Positions 40,143 through 48,572 of a stretch of DNA of 64,000 bases are shown here, piece by piece (positions within the stretch are counted from its first letter, which is position 1; each line of letters starts with the position of its first letter). The DNA is taken from contig NZ_JAUFPN010000147.1 in NCBI RefSeq assembly GCF_030409335.1, positions 1 through 64,000 of the forward strand, read 5' to 3'. A model generated the notes under the pieces. It was not told the DNA's origin. It saw only the letters and a program-made list of their open reading frames with translations, and ran no database searches. The translations under genes and the position numbers were made by a program. The stretch comes from Paeniroseomonas aquatica (GTDB lineage: Bacteria; Pseudomonadota; Alphaproteobacteria; Acetobacterales; Acetobacteraceae).

Positions 40143-41105
40143 TTAGGCCCACAGCCTTTCGCTCTGCAGGCCGGTATAGAGGTCGCTGACGAACTCGCCG
40201 TAGCCGTTGAACAGCTTGGTCGGCACCCTTTCCCCGGTTCCGAGGATCCGCTCGCTCGCCTGGCTCCAGCGGGGATGCGGGACCTCAGGGTTGATGTTGC
40301 CCCAGAAGCCGTATTCCTGTGCTTGGATCGCCTCCCAGAAGGTCTTCGGCCGTTCGGCAACGAGGCTGATCCTGACCAGCGACTTGCCGGCCTTGAAGCC
40401 GTATTTCCAAGGCTGGTGGAAGCGGATCGGCGCGCCATTCTGCGGCAGCAACGGCTTGCCATAGGCACCAAGCACCACGAAGGAAAGGTCGTTGCCTGCC
40501 TCCGCCACGGTGCAACCCTCGATATAAGGCCAAGGGTACCAGCTCTGCCGGAGCCCCGGCATGACCGCCGGCATTGCCGCGGTCTCGAAACGGACGTATT
40601 TCGCACCGGACTTCACCCCGACCTGGGCGAGCAGCGCCGACAGCGGGAACCCGGTCCAGGGCACCACCATCGACCATGCCTCGACGCAGCGCAGGCGATA
40701 GGCGCGCTCCTCCATCGGCATGCTGCGGATCAGTTCGTCCACCGAGAACTCTCGGGGGGTATCGACCAGCCCATCCACCTTCACCGTCCAGGGCCGCAGC
40801 GGCAGCTTCTGGGCAGCCCGGTAGATCCCCTTGTCGGTGCCGAACTCGTAGAAGTTGTTGTAGGTGGTCGCCTCCCGCTCGGCGGTGAGGCCACGCTCGG
40901 GTTGGTACCGTGGGTTGCGAGCCGGGGTCGGAAACTCCGGCGTGGCGGCCGTCTGGGCCTGTCCGTGGCTGGGCAAAGCAAGACCCGACAGCGCGATGCC
41001 GGCTGCACCGCCCGCTTGCAGCAAGGCACGGCGGTTGAACACCAGCGCCTCTGGGGTGACCTCGCGGTCCGGGATTTCCCAGCCGCGGCGAATACGGATC
41101 AGCAT
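40143..41105 (-). CDS. msrP: protein-methionine-sulfoxide reductase, molybdenum catalytic subunit
   Basis: A 320-aa molybdoenzyme (formerly YedY) that repairs oxidised methionines in periplasmic proteins. A Tat signal (NRRALLQAGGAAGIALSGLAL) exports the folded protein. Moco is bound through the Cys in YRLRCVEAWSMVVPW; NNFYEFGTDKG and RFHQPWKYGFKAGKSLVRI are also family marks. GAAGGAGG supports the start. The usual membrane haem partner MsrQ is not next to it; it may be elsewhere or absent. Confidence 0.95.
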   Translation of the reverse strand: MLIRIRRGWEIPDREVTPEALVFNRRALLQAGGAAGIALSGLALPSHGQAQTAATPEFPTPARNPRYQPERGLTAEREATTYNNFYEFGTDKGIYRAAQKLPLRPWTVKVDGLVDTPREFSVDELIRSMPMEERAYRLRCVEAWSMVVPWTGFPLSALLAQVGVKSGAKYVRFETAAMPAVMPGLRQSWYPWPYIEGCTVAEAGNDLSFVVLGAYGKPLLPQNGAPIRFHQPWKYGFKAGKSLVRISLVAERPKTFWEAIQAQEYGFWGNINPEVPHPRWSQASERILGTGERVPTKLFNGYGEFVSDLYTGLQSERLWA

Positions 41106-41248
41106 GTCTGGCCTCCTTCGAACCTAGAAGGGCTGGCCCAGGCCTGCGTCAAGCGCTCCTTGCCCCGCCGCCTCCAGGGCGCCTCTGTCTTGGGTGTTTC
41201 GCCGGGGCCACAGCGCTGGTTACGTATGCACCCATAACGCGAATTAGA

Positions 41249-41276
41249 TTGTATTCTTTATCCTTAACACTATCCT
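41249..41276 (+). promoter_or_regulatory. candidate sigma-70-type promoter of the CtrA-like gene
   Basis: TTGTAT (41249-41254), 16-bp spacer and TATCCT (41271-41276) lie in a short AT-rich island 55-80 bp before the ATG at 41331. No other gene in this direction could use it. No perfect CtrA half-site pair (TTAA-N7-TTAA) was found. Confidence 0.45.
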
Positions 41277-41330
41277 GTGAGGACAGGTGGTTCCCCTCCT
41301 CGTGATCATAGCCCATCGGCGGAGCAGCGC

Positions 41331-42110
41331 ATGCATATCCTCCTCGCCTCCCTCTCGACCAGCACCACGACGCTCGTGGCCGGGCTTGCCGATCTCGGCA
41401 TCCGTTGCGACGAAATCGATCAGCTGGACGATCTGGCTTCGGTCCTTGCGCTTAGCGGCCCCTACGACGCGCTGCTGCTCCGGCTCGATGGTCCGACGGG
41501 GGAGGCGCAGGCCGCAGTCTGCGATCTGCGGCGCCGTGGCCTTGCCGTGCCGGTTGCGATCCTTTGCGGTCGCAGCCCGCTGCCGGCGGAGGAAGAGGCC
41601 CTGCTGCACGCCGGCGCCGACGACGTGCTGCACAATCCCATCCACCTGCGCGTCCTGCTGGCCCGGCTGCAGGCCTTGGCCCGGCGCGCCCGCGGTCATT
41701 CCTGTGCGCGGCTGCTCTGCGGCAATGTCGTGCTCGATCAGGCCCAGCATGCCGCCTCGGTCGACGGCCGCCGCGTCCCCCTGACCGCCCGGGAATTCGA
41801 TTTCCTCGAGACCCTGATGCTGCACAAGGGCGTCCTTCTCACGAAGGAGCGCTTCATGACCAACCTCTACGCCGACGGGACTGCGCCGGATTCCAAGATC
41901 GTCGACGTCTTCGTCTGCAAGCTGCGGCGCAAGCTGGCCGAATGCGGCGCGGCCGAGATGATCCGCACGGTCTGGGGCCGGGGCTATGTCGCCTTCGAGC
42001 CGAGCCCGGCGACCATCGAATCCGCCCGGCGCGACCGACGGCCCGAAGCGGCCATCGACCCGGTGCCGCGCGGCTGGACCCGGCGCAGCGAGGTGCTGGC
42101 CACCGCCTGA
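41331..42110 (+). CDS. CtrA-like response regulator with degenerate receiver
   Basis: A 259-aa OmpR-type regulator. The C-terminal winged helix is very close to CtrA: LTAREFDFLETLMLHKGVLLTKERF, then KIVDVFVCKLRRKL and TVWGRGYV. The N-terminal receiver keeps the fold (YDALLLRLDG; AGADDVLHNPI) but loses every phosphotransfer residue: the acidic pocket after strand 1 reads LLASLSTS, the phospho-acceptor Asp is Arg51, and the conserved Lys is Asn102. It therefore cannot be switched by phosphorylation in the normal way. A Pro/Arg-rich tail extends about 30 residues past the DNA-binding domain. GGAG lies before the start at 41331. No kinase is nearby; a lytic transglycosylase follows after 79 bp. 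Confidence 0.85.
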   Translation: MHILLASLSTSTTTLVAGLADLGIRCDEIDQLDDLASVLALSGPYDALLLRLDGPTGEAQAAVCDLRRRGLAVPVAILCGRSPLPAEEEALLHAGADDVLHNPIHLRVLLARLQALARRARGHSCARLLCGNVVLDQAQHAASVDGRRVPLTAREFDFLETLMLHKGVLLTKERFMTNLYADGTAPDSKIVDVFVCKLRRKLAECGAAEMIRTVWGRGYVAFEPSPATIESARRDRRPEAAIDPVPRGWTRRSEVLATA

Positions 42111-42189
42111 ACCATGGCCAGCGCTGCCCGGGCGCTGGCATGCCGGTTGCTGCAGCACCGGCGCCCGCATCCGGCGGGTGCTGGATCCC

Positions 42190-42999
42190 ATGATGCCCCG
42201 CTGTCCCACCCCGCGGCCACTGCCGCCCCGTGCCGGCGCCCGTCTTCCCATCCGGGCCGTGTTCCTTGCCGCAGGCCTCGCCTCGCCAGCCTTGGCCGAT
42301 CCACCGCCAGGCGCCGACGCCGGGCGCCTGTGCCAGGCCGCACTGGCGACGGCGGAGCGCGAGGCCGGCCTGCCGCCCCGTCTCCTCGCTGCCATCGCCC
42401 GGGTCGAGTCCGGCCGGCGGGACCCTGTCAGCGGCGCCGTGCAGCCCTGGCCCTGGACCATCAATGCCGAGGGTCGCGGCAGCTTCTACCCGGACAAGCC
42501 GGCAGCAATTGCCGCGGTGCGGGCGCTGCAGGCCCAGGGGGTTCGCTCGATCGACATCGGCTGCCTGCAGGTGAACCTACGGCATCACCCACAGGCCTTC
42601 GCCAGCCTGGAAGAGGCCTTCGATCCATTGGCCAATGCCCGCTACGCCGCCCGCTTCCTCAATGAGTTGCAGCTCGGCCGCAACGACTGGATGGGCGCGG
42701 CCGGCGCCTATCACTCCCAGACGCCCGCATACGCCTCCCCCTACCGTGCCCGGGTCGCCGCCGCCTGGGCGCTGGAGCGGGATTTGCCGGCAACGCCGCC
42801 AATCGCCAGCCTGCCTGGCCCGGCCCGGCCCAGCCTGGCCGCGCCGAGCCAGGCAGGGGGCGGCTTCATGCTCTCGAACGGGGCCGAACGCGTCACCGTG
42901 CTGGCCAATGCCAACCCCGGCAGCGGCCGTGGCCTGGAGGCCTATCGGGCCATGCCGATCCCGCTCGCCGGCCGTGTCCTGCCGCCGCGGCGGCTGTAG
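42190..42999 (+). CDS. lytic transglycosylase (SLT domain), exported
   Basis: A 269-aa wall-active enzyme expected to cleave peptidoglycan glycan strands. After a signal peptide (RLPIRAVFLAAGLASPALA) comes the lysozyme-like domain with the catalytic Glu in LLAAIARVESGRRDP, then SIDIGCLQVNLRHHPQAF and GAAGAYHSQTPAYASPYRARV, the family's GxxQ and AYNxG-like motifs in variant form. Tandem ATGs occur at 42190 and 42193. It follows the CtrA-like regulator and may be its target, since CtrA-type regulators often control envelope remodelling; that is inference. Confidence 0.87.
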   Translation: MMPRCPTPRPLPPRAGARLPIRAVFLAAGLASPALADPPPGADAGRLCQAALATAEREAGLPPRLLAAIARVESGRRDPVSGAVQPWPWTINAEGRGSFYPDKPAAIAAVRALQAQGVRSIDIGCLQVNLRHHPQAFASLEEAFDPLANARYAARFLNELQLGRNDWMGAAGAYHSQTPAYASPYRARVAAAWALERDLPATPPIASLPGPARPSLAAPSQAGGGFMLSNGAERVTVLANANPGSGRGLEAYRAMPIPLAGRVLPPRRL

Positions 43000-43015
43000 C
43001 GATCGACCTGGACCG

Positions 43016-43501
43016 TCAGGGCGCGGTGCCGAAGATCCGCTGGATCACCCGGTCGCCGACCCTGAGGCCGAGCCGCTCCGCCGTGCCTGCCGCCAGTTCC
43101 AGGGTCGCCCGCACCGGGCCGCGGCTGTCGATGGCCGCCAGGGAATAGGGCACGGTGCGCTCGGCGATGCGGTGGATGTGGCCATCCGCGGTGATGAAGA
43201 TCATGTCGAGCGAGGTGATGGTGTTGCGCATCCACATGCTGGATTCGCGGGGCACGCCCCAGTCGAAGAGCATGCCCTCGGCGGCGCCGACGCTCGGGCG
43301 GAACATCAGCCCGACCATCTGCTGCTCCGGCGCGAGGGCCATCTCGACCTTGAACTCGTGCCGGCGGCCATCCCGGGTGATGAAGGCCAGCGGCTCCTCC
43401 GGCAGGCGGGGCTGGGGTTCGGTCTGCGCCATCGCCCGATCGGCGAGCGGTGGCGCGGCGAGGAGCAGCCCGGCGAGGCCGAGCACTGAGCGGCGGAGCA
43501 T
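43016..43501 (-). CDS. DUF192 family protein, exported
   Basis: A 161-aa protein with an N-terminal signal peptide (RRSVLGLAGLLLAAPPLADRAMA) and a DUF192 domain: MALAPEQQMVGLMFRPSVGAAEGMLFDWGVPRESSMWMRNTITSLDMIFI then GHIHRIAERTVP. The family's function is unknown; it is a small beta-barrel periplasmic protein. It is divergent from the alpha/beta hydrolase with a 45-bp gap and convergent with the transglycosylase. Confidence 0.9.
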   Translation of the reverse strand: MLRRSVLGLAGLLLAAPPLADRAMAQTEPQPRLPEEPLAFITRDGRRHEFKVEMALAPEQQMVGLMFRPSVGAAEGMLFDWGVPRESSMWMRNTITSLDMIFITADGHIHRIAERTVPYSLAAIDSRGPVRATLELAAGTAERLGLRVGDRVIQRIFGTAP

Positions 43502-43546
43502 GAAGCCAGCATGGCACCGCCTGCCCCGCCCGGCCATACTCGGCGG

Positions 43547-44434
43547 ATGATCCACAGCGTCCAGACCCCAGTCCTTGACATCGCCTATACGCAGCACGGC
43601 CCCGAGGATGGCCCGGCGGTGGTGCTGCTGCACGGCTTCCCCTATGGCCCCCAGGGGTATGATGCGGTGGTGCCGCCGCTGGTCGATGCCGGCCGGCGCT
43701 GCATCATCCCTTGGCTGCGCGGCCATGGCCCGACCCGCTACCGCGACCCCGCCACCCTGCGCTCCGGCCAGCAGGCCGCCCTGGGCAAGGACCTGCTGGA
43801 CCTGCTGGATGCGCTCGCCATCCCCCGCGCCGTGGTCGCCGGCTATGATTGGGGCGGCCGCGCCGCCTGCATCCTGGCCGCGCTGTGGCCCGAGCGCGCG
43901 GCCGGCCTGGTCACCTGCACCGGGTACAACATCCAGGACATCGCCGCTGCCGCCCGCCCCGCCCCGCCCGAGCAGGAGCACCGCTGGTGGTACCAGTACT
44001 ATTTCCACACCGAGCGCGGGCGGGCCGGGCTGGAAGCCGACCGCCAGGGCATTGCCCGGCTGCTCTGGCGCCTCTGGTCGCCCAACTGGGCCTTTGACGA
44101 AGCGACGTTCCAGGCCAGCGCCGGCGCCTTCGACAACCCCGATTACGTCGCAACCGTCATCCAGTCCTACCGCCACCGCTTCGGCTACGCCTCCGGCGAC
44201 CCGGCGCTGGAGCCCATCGAGGCGGCGCTGGCGGCGAAGCCCGCCATCCCGGTCCCGACCATCTGCCTGCATGGCGCCGGCGACGGCGTCGGCCCCGTGC
44301 AATCCTCCGCCGGCCACGCCCGCCACTTCACCGGCTCCTATGAGCGCCGGGTGATTCCGCTTGTCGGTCACAACATTCCGCAGGAGGCCCCGGCGGAATT
44401 CGCCAAGGCCATCCTCGACCTTCCGCTGCTTTGA
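43547..44434 (+). CDS. alpha/beta hydrolase, Asp-nucleophile type
   Basis: A 295-aa hydrolase. The oxyanion motif is VVLLHGFPYGPQGYDAVV and the nucleophile elbow AGYDWGGRAACILA carries Asp instead of Ser, as in epoxide hydrolases and haloalkane dehalogenases. The catalytic His is probably in VIPLVGHNIPQEAP. The cap region is Trp- and Tyr-rich (HRWWYQYYFH). Substrate unknown. No strong ribosome-binding site before the ATG at 43547. Confidence 0.88.
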   Translation: MIHSVQTPVLDIAYTQHGPEDGPAVVLLHGFPYGPQGYDAVVPPLVDAGRRCIIPWLRGHGPTRYRDPATLRSGQQAALGKDLLDLLDALAIPRAVVAGYDWGGRAACILAALWPERAAGLVTCTGYNIQDIAAAARPAPPEQEHRWWYQYYFHTERGRAGLEADRQGIARLLWRLWSPNWAFDEATFQASAGAFDNPDYVATVIQSYRHRFGYASGDPALEPIEAALAAKPAIPVPTICLHGAGDGVGPVQSSAGHARHFTGSYERRVIPLVGHNIPQEAPAEFAKAILDLPLL

Positions 44435-44443
44435 GCGGCGATC

Positions 44444-44469
44444 CGCCTTGCCGGCCTTAGCGCAAGGCG
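44444..44469. terminator. hairpin between convergent hydrolase and deacetylase-family genes
   Basis: CGCCTTG (44444-44450) pairs with CAAGGCG (44463-44469), loop 12 nt, just after the hydrolase stop at 44434. The rest of the 244-bp convergent gap to 44679 shows no gene. There is no T-run, so this is a weak call. Confidence 0.3.
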
Positions 44470-44678
44470 AACGCCGGTCCCGTCAACAGGGGCACCGCAC
44501 GTCCGAAGCCTCCCGCCGCGCCCTTCCCGGCGCGATGGCCGCCCTGGTACGCCCCGCGGTCGCCTTCAGCCTGCGGACCATGTCGTCGGCTCTGCGCCGG
44601 CGGGCTCAATGCCATCGTCAGCCGCGCCATGGCCCAGGCCTCGACACCGGGTGACCGTCGCGATGCCGGACTGATCCT

Positions 44679-45779
44679 TCAGCCCCTCACCGCCGCTGCA
44701 ACCACCCGCTGCACCGCGGCCCGCACCACCCCGGGCCGCGGTGCATCGCGCATGGTGGTGAACCAATGCTCGGGCGGCGCCCGCCCGGCGGCGCGATGGA
44801 AGCTCAAGCCCCGCAACACCGCCTCCGCCGCCGGCGTCGTCCGCTCCGGCACTGCGATGCCGTTGAGGGTGGCCCAGACCCCGGCCCAGCAGCGGCCGAC
44901 CGACCAGGGGTTGTAGCCACCGCCTCCCAGCACGACGAGGCGCGGCGCCAGCCCCATCAGCGCCCGCACCACCCCCCAGTGCGCGTTGTTGGACAGCGCC
45001 AAGCGGGAGAGCGGATCCTCCTCCAGCGCATCGGCGCCGCATTGCAGCATGATCGCCTGCGGCCGCAGCGCCCGGGCGATCGGCAGGATGGCCTGGTGCA
45101 GCACCCAGAGCATCTCGCTGTCGTTGAAGCCGGCCGGCATCGGCAGGTTGCGCGCCTGACCGCCTGCCCGGTCGTCGCTGCCCCCGGTGAAGGGCCATCG
45201 CCCGGCCTCGTGCACCGAGACGGTGTAGACCCGCCGGTCGTAGTGGAAGGCATCCTGCACGCCGTCGCCGTGATGGGCATCGATGTCGACGTACAGGATG
45301 TTGCCCAGCCCCTGGTCCAGCCAGGTCAGCAGGCCGAGCACCGGGTCGTTCAGATAGCAGAAGCCGCTGGCCCGATCCGGCCTGCCGTGATGGGTGCCGC
45401 CGCCGGGGCAGAAGACCACGCCGCCGTCCGCCGTCAGCCGCGCCGCCAGCATGCAGCCGCCGGCGCTGGTCGCGGGGCGGGAGAACACCTCGCGGTACAC
45501 CGGGTTGCCATGGGCGCCGATGTGGAAGCGGGCGCGGTCCTCGGGGTCGGCCTGCTGCGCCGCCTCGGCCCGCTGCAGCGCGGCGACGTATTCTGGCGCA
45601 TGGAAACGGGCGAGCGCCTCCGGACTGGCCCTGGGCGCCTCGATCCAGCCCCCGGGCGGCAGCCAGCCCATCGCCTCGATCAGGTCCAGCGCGGTCGAAA
45701 CCCGCGGGATGGCCAGCGGGTGCTTCGGCCCGTAGCTGGACCGCCGGTAAATCTCGGAGCCGATGAGCAGCGGGCTCAC
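44679..45779 (-). CDS. histone deacetylase family protein (AcuC-like)
   Basis: A 366-aa zinc-dependent deacetylase-fold enzyme. Motifs are [33 protein letters not shown] with the active-site His pair, [19 protein letters not shown] with the Asp and His metal ligands, and [24 protein letters not shown]. Bacterial relatives deacetylate acetyl-CoA synthetase (AcuC) or small acetylated amines. The start is a GTG at 45779 that overlaps the tpiA stop (GTGA), so it is translated behind tpiA; the longer frame is a tpiA shadow. Confidence 0.9.
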   Translation of the reverse strand: MSPLLIGSEIYRRSSYGPKHPLAIPRVSTALDLIEAMGWLPPGGWIEAPRASPEALARFHAPEYVAALQRAEAAQQADPEDRARFHIGAHGNPVYREVFSRPATSAGGCMLAARLTADGGVVFCPGGGTHHGRPDRASGFCYLNDPVLGLLTWLDQGLGNILYVDIDAHHGDGVQDAFHYDRRVYTVSVHEAGRWPFTGGSDDRAGGQARNLPMPAGFNDSEMLWVLHQAILPIARALRPQAIMLQCGADALEEDPLSRLALSNNAHWGVVRALMGLAPRLVVLGGGGYNPWSVGRCWAGVWATLNGIAVPERTTPAAEAVLRGLSFHRAAGRAPPEHWFTTMRDAPRPGVVRAAVQRVVAAAVRG

Positions 45780-46540
45780 GCGCCGGCGGCAGCCCCCGCG
45801 GCGATGGCCAGGAAATCCGCCGCGACGAGGCTCGCGCCGCCGACCAGCCCGCCGTCGACATTGGCCAGCGCCAGGATGGCGGCGGCGTTCGAGGGCTTCA
45901 TCGACCCGCCGTAGAGAATGCGCAGCCCACCCCCGGCCGCACCGAAGCGGGCCAGGAGCTTGCCGCGGATCGCCTGGTGGATGGCGGCGATCTCCGCCTC
46001 GGTCGGGGTTCGCCCGGTGCCGATCGCCCAGACGGGCTCGTAAGCCACCACGCCGCCGGCGGCGGCGAAGCCCTCCGGCAGGCTGCCGTCGAGCTGGCCG
46101 GTCACCACCGGCTCCGCCTCGCCCGCCAGCCGCTGCGCCTCGCTCTCGCCGACGCAGACCACCGGGGTGAGCCCCGCCGCCAGCGCCGCCTCGGCCTTGG
46201 CCCGCACCACGGCGTCGGTCTCGCCATGGTTTGCCCGGCGCTCGGAATGACCGAGGATCACATGCGTCGCGCCGATGTCGCGCAGCATCGCCGCCGCCAC
46301 GTCCCCGGTATGGGCGCCCTTGGCCGCCGCATGGCAGTCCTGGCCGCCGACCGCGATGGCGGCCCCGGCCAGGGCGGCGATCACCGGCTGAACATAGGGA
46401 AACGGAGGGCAGACCAGCAGCTCGGCCGCACCGGCCTCGGCCAAACCGGCCTTGATGGCGCCAGCGAGCGCCGCGGCCTCGCTGAGGCTTCCGTGCATCT
46501 TCCAGTTGCCGGCGATCAGCGGGCGCACTCCGGGGGTCAT
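45776..46540 (-). CDS. tpiA: triose-phosphate isomerase
   Basis: A 254-aa glycolytic enzyme that interconverts dihydroxyacetone phosphate and glyceraldehyde 3-phosphate. It has [10 protein letters not shown] (Lys), the catalytic His in VILGHSERR, the catalytic Glu in [17 protein letters not shown], and [12 protein letters not shown]. The start at 46540 has AGGAAGGA upstream. It overlaps the deacetylase-family gene and is divergent from ppiD (116 bp), the classic alphaproteobacterial position. Confidence 0.98.
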   Translation of the reverse strand: MTPGVRPLIAGNWKMHGSLSEAAALAGAIKAGLAEAGAAELLVCPPFPYVQPVIAALAGAAIAVGGQDCHAAAKGAHTGDVAAAMLRDIGATHVILGHSERRANHGETDAVVRAKAEAALAAGLTPVVCVGESEAQRLAGEAEPVVTGQLDGSLPEGFAAAGGVVAYEPVWAIGTGRTPTEAEIAAIHQAIRGKLLARFGAAGGGLRILYGGSMKPSNAAAILALANVDGGLVGGASLVAADFLAIAAGAAAGA

Positions 46541-46656
46541 GGCAAAATCCTTCCTGGCTGGCTGCATGGGCCGGCAGTCCGGTATCCGGCGCAGCCTCGT
46601 TTGGCAACGGGGCCCGGCTCGGCTATGGACCGGGCACAAACGCCGCACGGATCAAG

Positions 46657-48549
46657 ATGCTCACCGCACTCCGCCGTCTCGCCTCGACCTGGGTCGCCAA
46701 GCTGCTCTTCATCGTGCTGATCGCCTCCTTCGCGTTCTGGGGCATCGGCGACACCGTGCGCAACTTCGGCCGGGACAACGCCGTCGCCCGGGTCGGCGGC
46801 GATCCGATCGAGCTGGAGGAAGCCCAGGCGGCCATCCGCCGCGAAATGCAGCGCCTGGCCCGCCAGGTCGGCGCCGCCTTCGAGAACGACCCCCGCATCC
46901 GCCGCGCCGTCGCCAACCAGGCGATGGAACAGCTGGTCCTGGACCGGGTGCTGCGCGCCGAGGCGAACCGCCTCGGGATCGCGGTGCCGGATGCCTCGGT
47001 GCGCGATTTCATCTTTTCGATTCAGGGCTTCCGCGGCATGGACGGGCAGTTCTCCCGCGCGGTCTTCGAGAATTTCCTCCGCTCCAACGATCTGACCGAG
47101 CCGGCATTCCTGGCCCTGGTGCGGTCCGACCTGGCGCGGCAGCAGGTCTCGCTCGCGGTCCGTTCCGGTGCCGCCGCGCCGGCGGCCTTGGCCCGGCCGC
47201 TGCTGCAGTGGCAGCTTGAGCAGCGCAGCGCCACGCTGGTCGCCCTGCCGCTGGCCGCGGCGGCGGAACCGCCAGCGCCGGAGGAGGCGCAGCTCCGCCG
47301 CTACCACGAGAACAACCCGGAACGCTTCTCCAGTCCGGAGTACCGCGACGCCGCCGTGGCGGTCCTGACCGCCCAGCTGATCAGCCGCGAGGTCGAGATC
47401 TCCGATGCCGAGCTTGCCGCCGCCTATGAGGCCCGGCACAGCCAGTTCGAGACGCCGGAGAAGCGCACCCTGGCGCAGGTGCTGGTCCAGGACGAGGGGA
47501 AGGCCAAGGCCATCGCTGCCGCCTGGGCCGCGGGCGCCGATTTCGCCGCGATCAATGCCCAGGCCGAGGCCGCCGGTGGCCAGGCCATCGAGCTCGGCAG
47601 CCTCGACCGCGGTGGCCTGCCTGTGCCGGACCTGGCGGAGGCCGCCTTTGCCCAGCCCGAGGGCGGCATCACGGCCCCCGTCCGAAGCGACTTCGGCTGG
47701 CATGTCGTGAAGATCGAGAAGATCGAGGCCGGCTCGACCCGCAGCCTCGCCGAGGTGCGCGACCAGCTGCTGGAGGACCTCAAGCAGGAGAAAGCCGCCG
47801 ATCTTGCATTCGAGCGGGCCAACCGGGTCGAGGATGCGCTGGCCGGAGGCGCCACGCTGGCCGAAGTGGCCCAGCGCTTCAACCTCGGCTTCGCCAGCGT
47901 CAAGGTCGATGCCACCGGCCGCGGCGAGGATGGCCAGCCGGTGACCCTGCCGGTGATCGAGGCCGCCCGCCCGCCTCTGCTGCAGGCGATCTTCCGTGCC
48001 GAGCGCGGCACCGCGCCGCGGCTCGCCGAGACCGAGGCCGGCTTCGTGGCGGTCGAGATCAAGGAGATCGTCCCGCCAGCGCTGCGCCCCTACGAAAGCG
48101 TCCAGGCCGAGGTGCTGGCCGCATTCCAGGCCGAGGCTCGCCGCCGGGCGCAGGAGGAGAAGGCCGCCGGCCTGCTCGCCGCCGTCAAGGGCGGCAAGGC
48201 CCTGGCCGATGCAGCCCGTGAGGCCGGGCTCGGCTTCCGCGAGGTCGGCGCCATCACCCGCGACCAGCAGCGCGACCCGACCGTGCCGCCCGAGCTGCTG
48301 GCGCCGCTCTTCGAGTTGAAGGCGAAGGAGCCGACCATGGTCCAGACCCGTGACGGCTATGCGGTCGCGCAGTTGCTAGAGGTCACCGCCGCCAACCCGG
48401 ATGCCGACCCGGCGGGCCTGACCCGGCTGAGCGGGGAGGTCAGCCAGGCCATGGCGCAGGACCTCGAGACGCAGTTCATGCTGGCCTTGCGGGCCCGGGC
48501 CGATGTCCGGATCAATGCAAGGCTCGTCGATACCCTCGCCCAACCCTGA
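46657..48549 (+). CDS. ppiD: periplasmic peptidyl-prolyl isomerase / chaperone PpiD
   Basis: A 630-aa inner-membrane-anchored folding factor. A single helix (WVAKLLFIVLIASFAFWGIG) is followed by a SurA-N-like domain, a parvulin domain around residues 265-365 (KRTLAQVLVQDEG ... GGLPVPDLAEAAF ... SDFGWHVVKIE), and a second SurA-like domain that ends QAMAQDLETQFMLALRARADVRIN. It helps outer-membrane and secreted proteins fold. trpE starts 23 bp after its stop, so the two are probably co-transcribed. Confidence 0.95.
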   Translation: MLTALRRLASTWVAKLLFIVLIASFAFWGIGDTVRNFGRDNAVARVGGDPIELEEAQAAIRREMQRLARQVGAAFENDPRIRRAVANQAMEQLVLDRVLRAEANRLGIAVPDASVRDFIFSIQGFRGMDGQFSRAVFENFLRSNDLTEPAFLALVRSDLARQQVSLAVRSGAAAPAALARPLLQWQLEQRSATLVALPLAAAAEPPAPEEAQLRRYHENNPERFSSPEYRDAAVAVLTAQLISREVEISDAELAAAYEARHSQFETPEKRTLAQVLVQDEGKAKAIAAAWAAGADFAAINAQAEAAGGQAIELGSLDRGGLPVPDLAEAAFAQPEGGITAPVRSDFGWHVVKIEKIEAGSTRSLAEVRDQLLEDLKQEKAADLAFERANRVEDALAGGATLAEVAQRFNLGFASVKVDATGRGEDGQPVTLPVIEAARPPLLQAIFRAERGTAPRLAETEAGFVAVEIKEIVPPALRPYESVQAEVLAAFQAEARRRAQEEKAAGLLAAVKGGKALADAAREAGLGFREVGAITRDQQRDPTVPPELLAPLFELKAKEPTMVQTRDGYAVAQLLEVTAANPDADPAGLTRLSGEVSQAMAQDLETQFMLALRARADVRINARLVDTLAQP

Positions 48550-48572
48550 CCTCGACCGAAGGAACCACCCCC

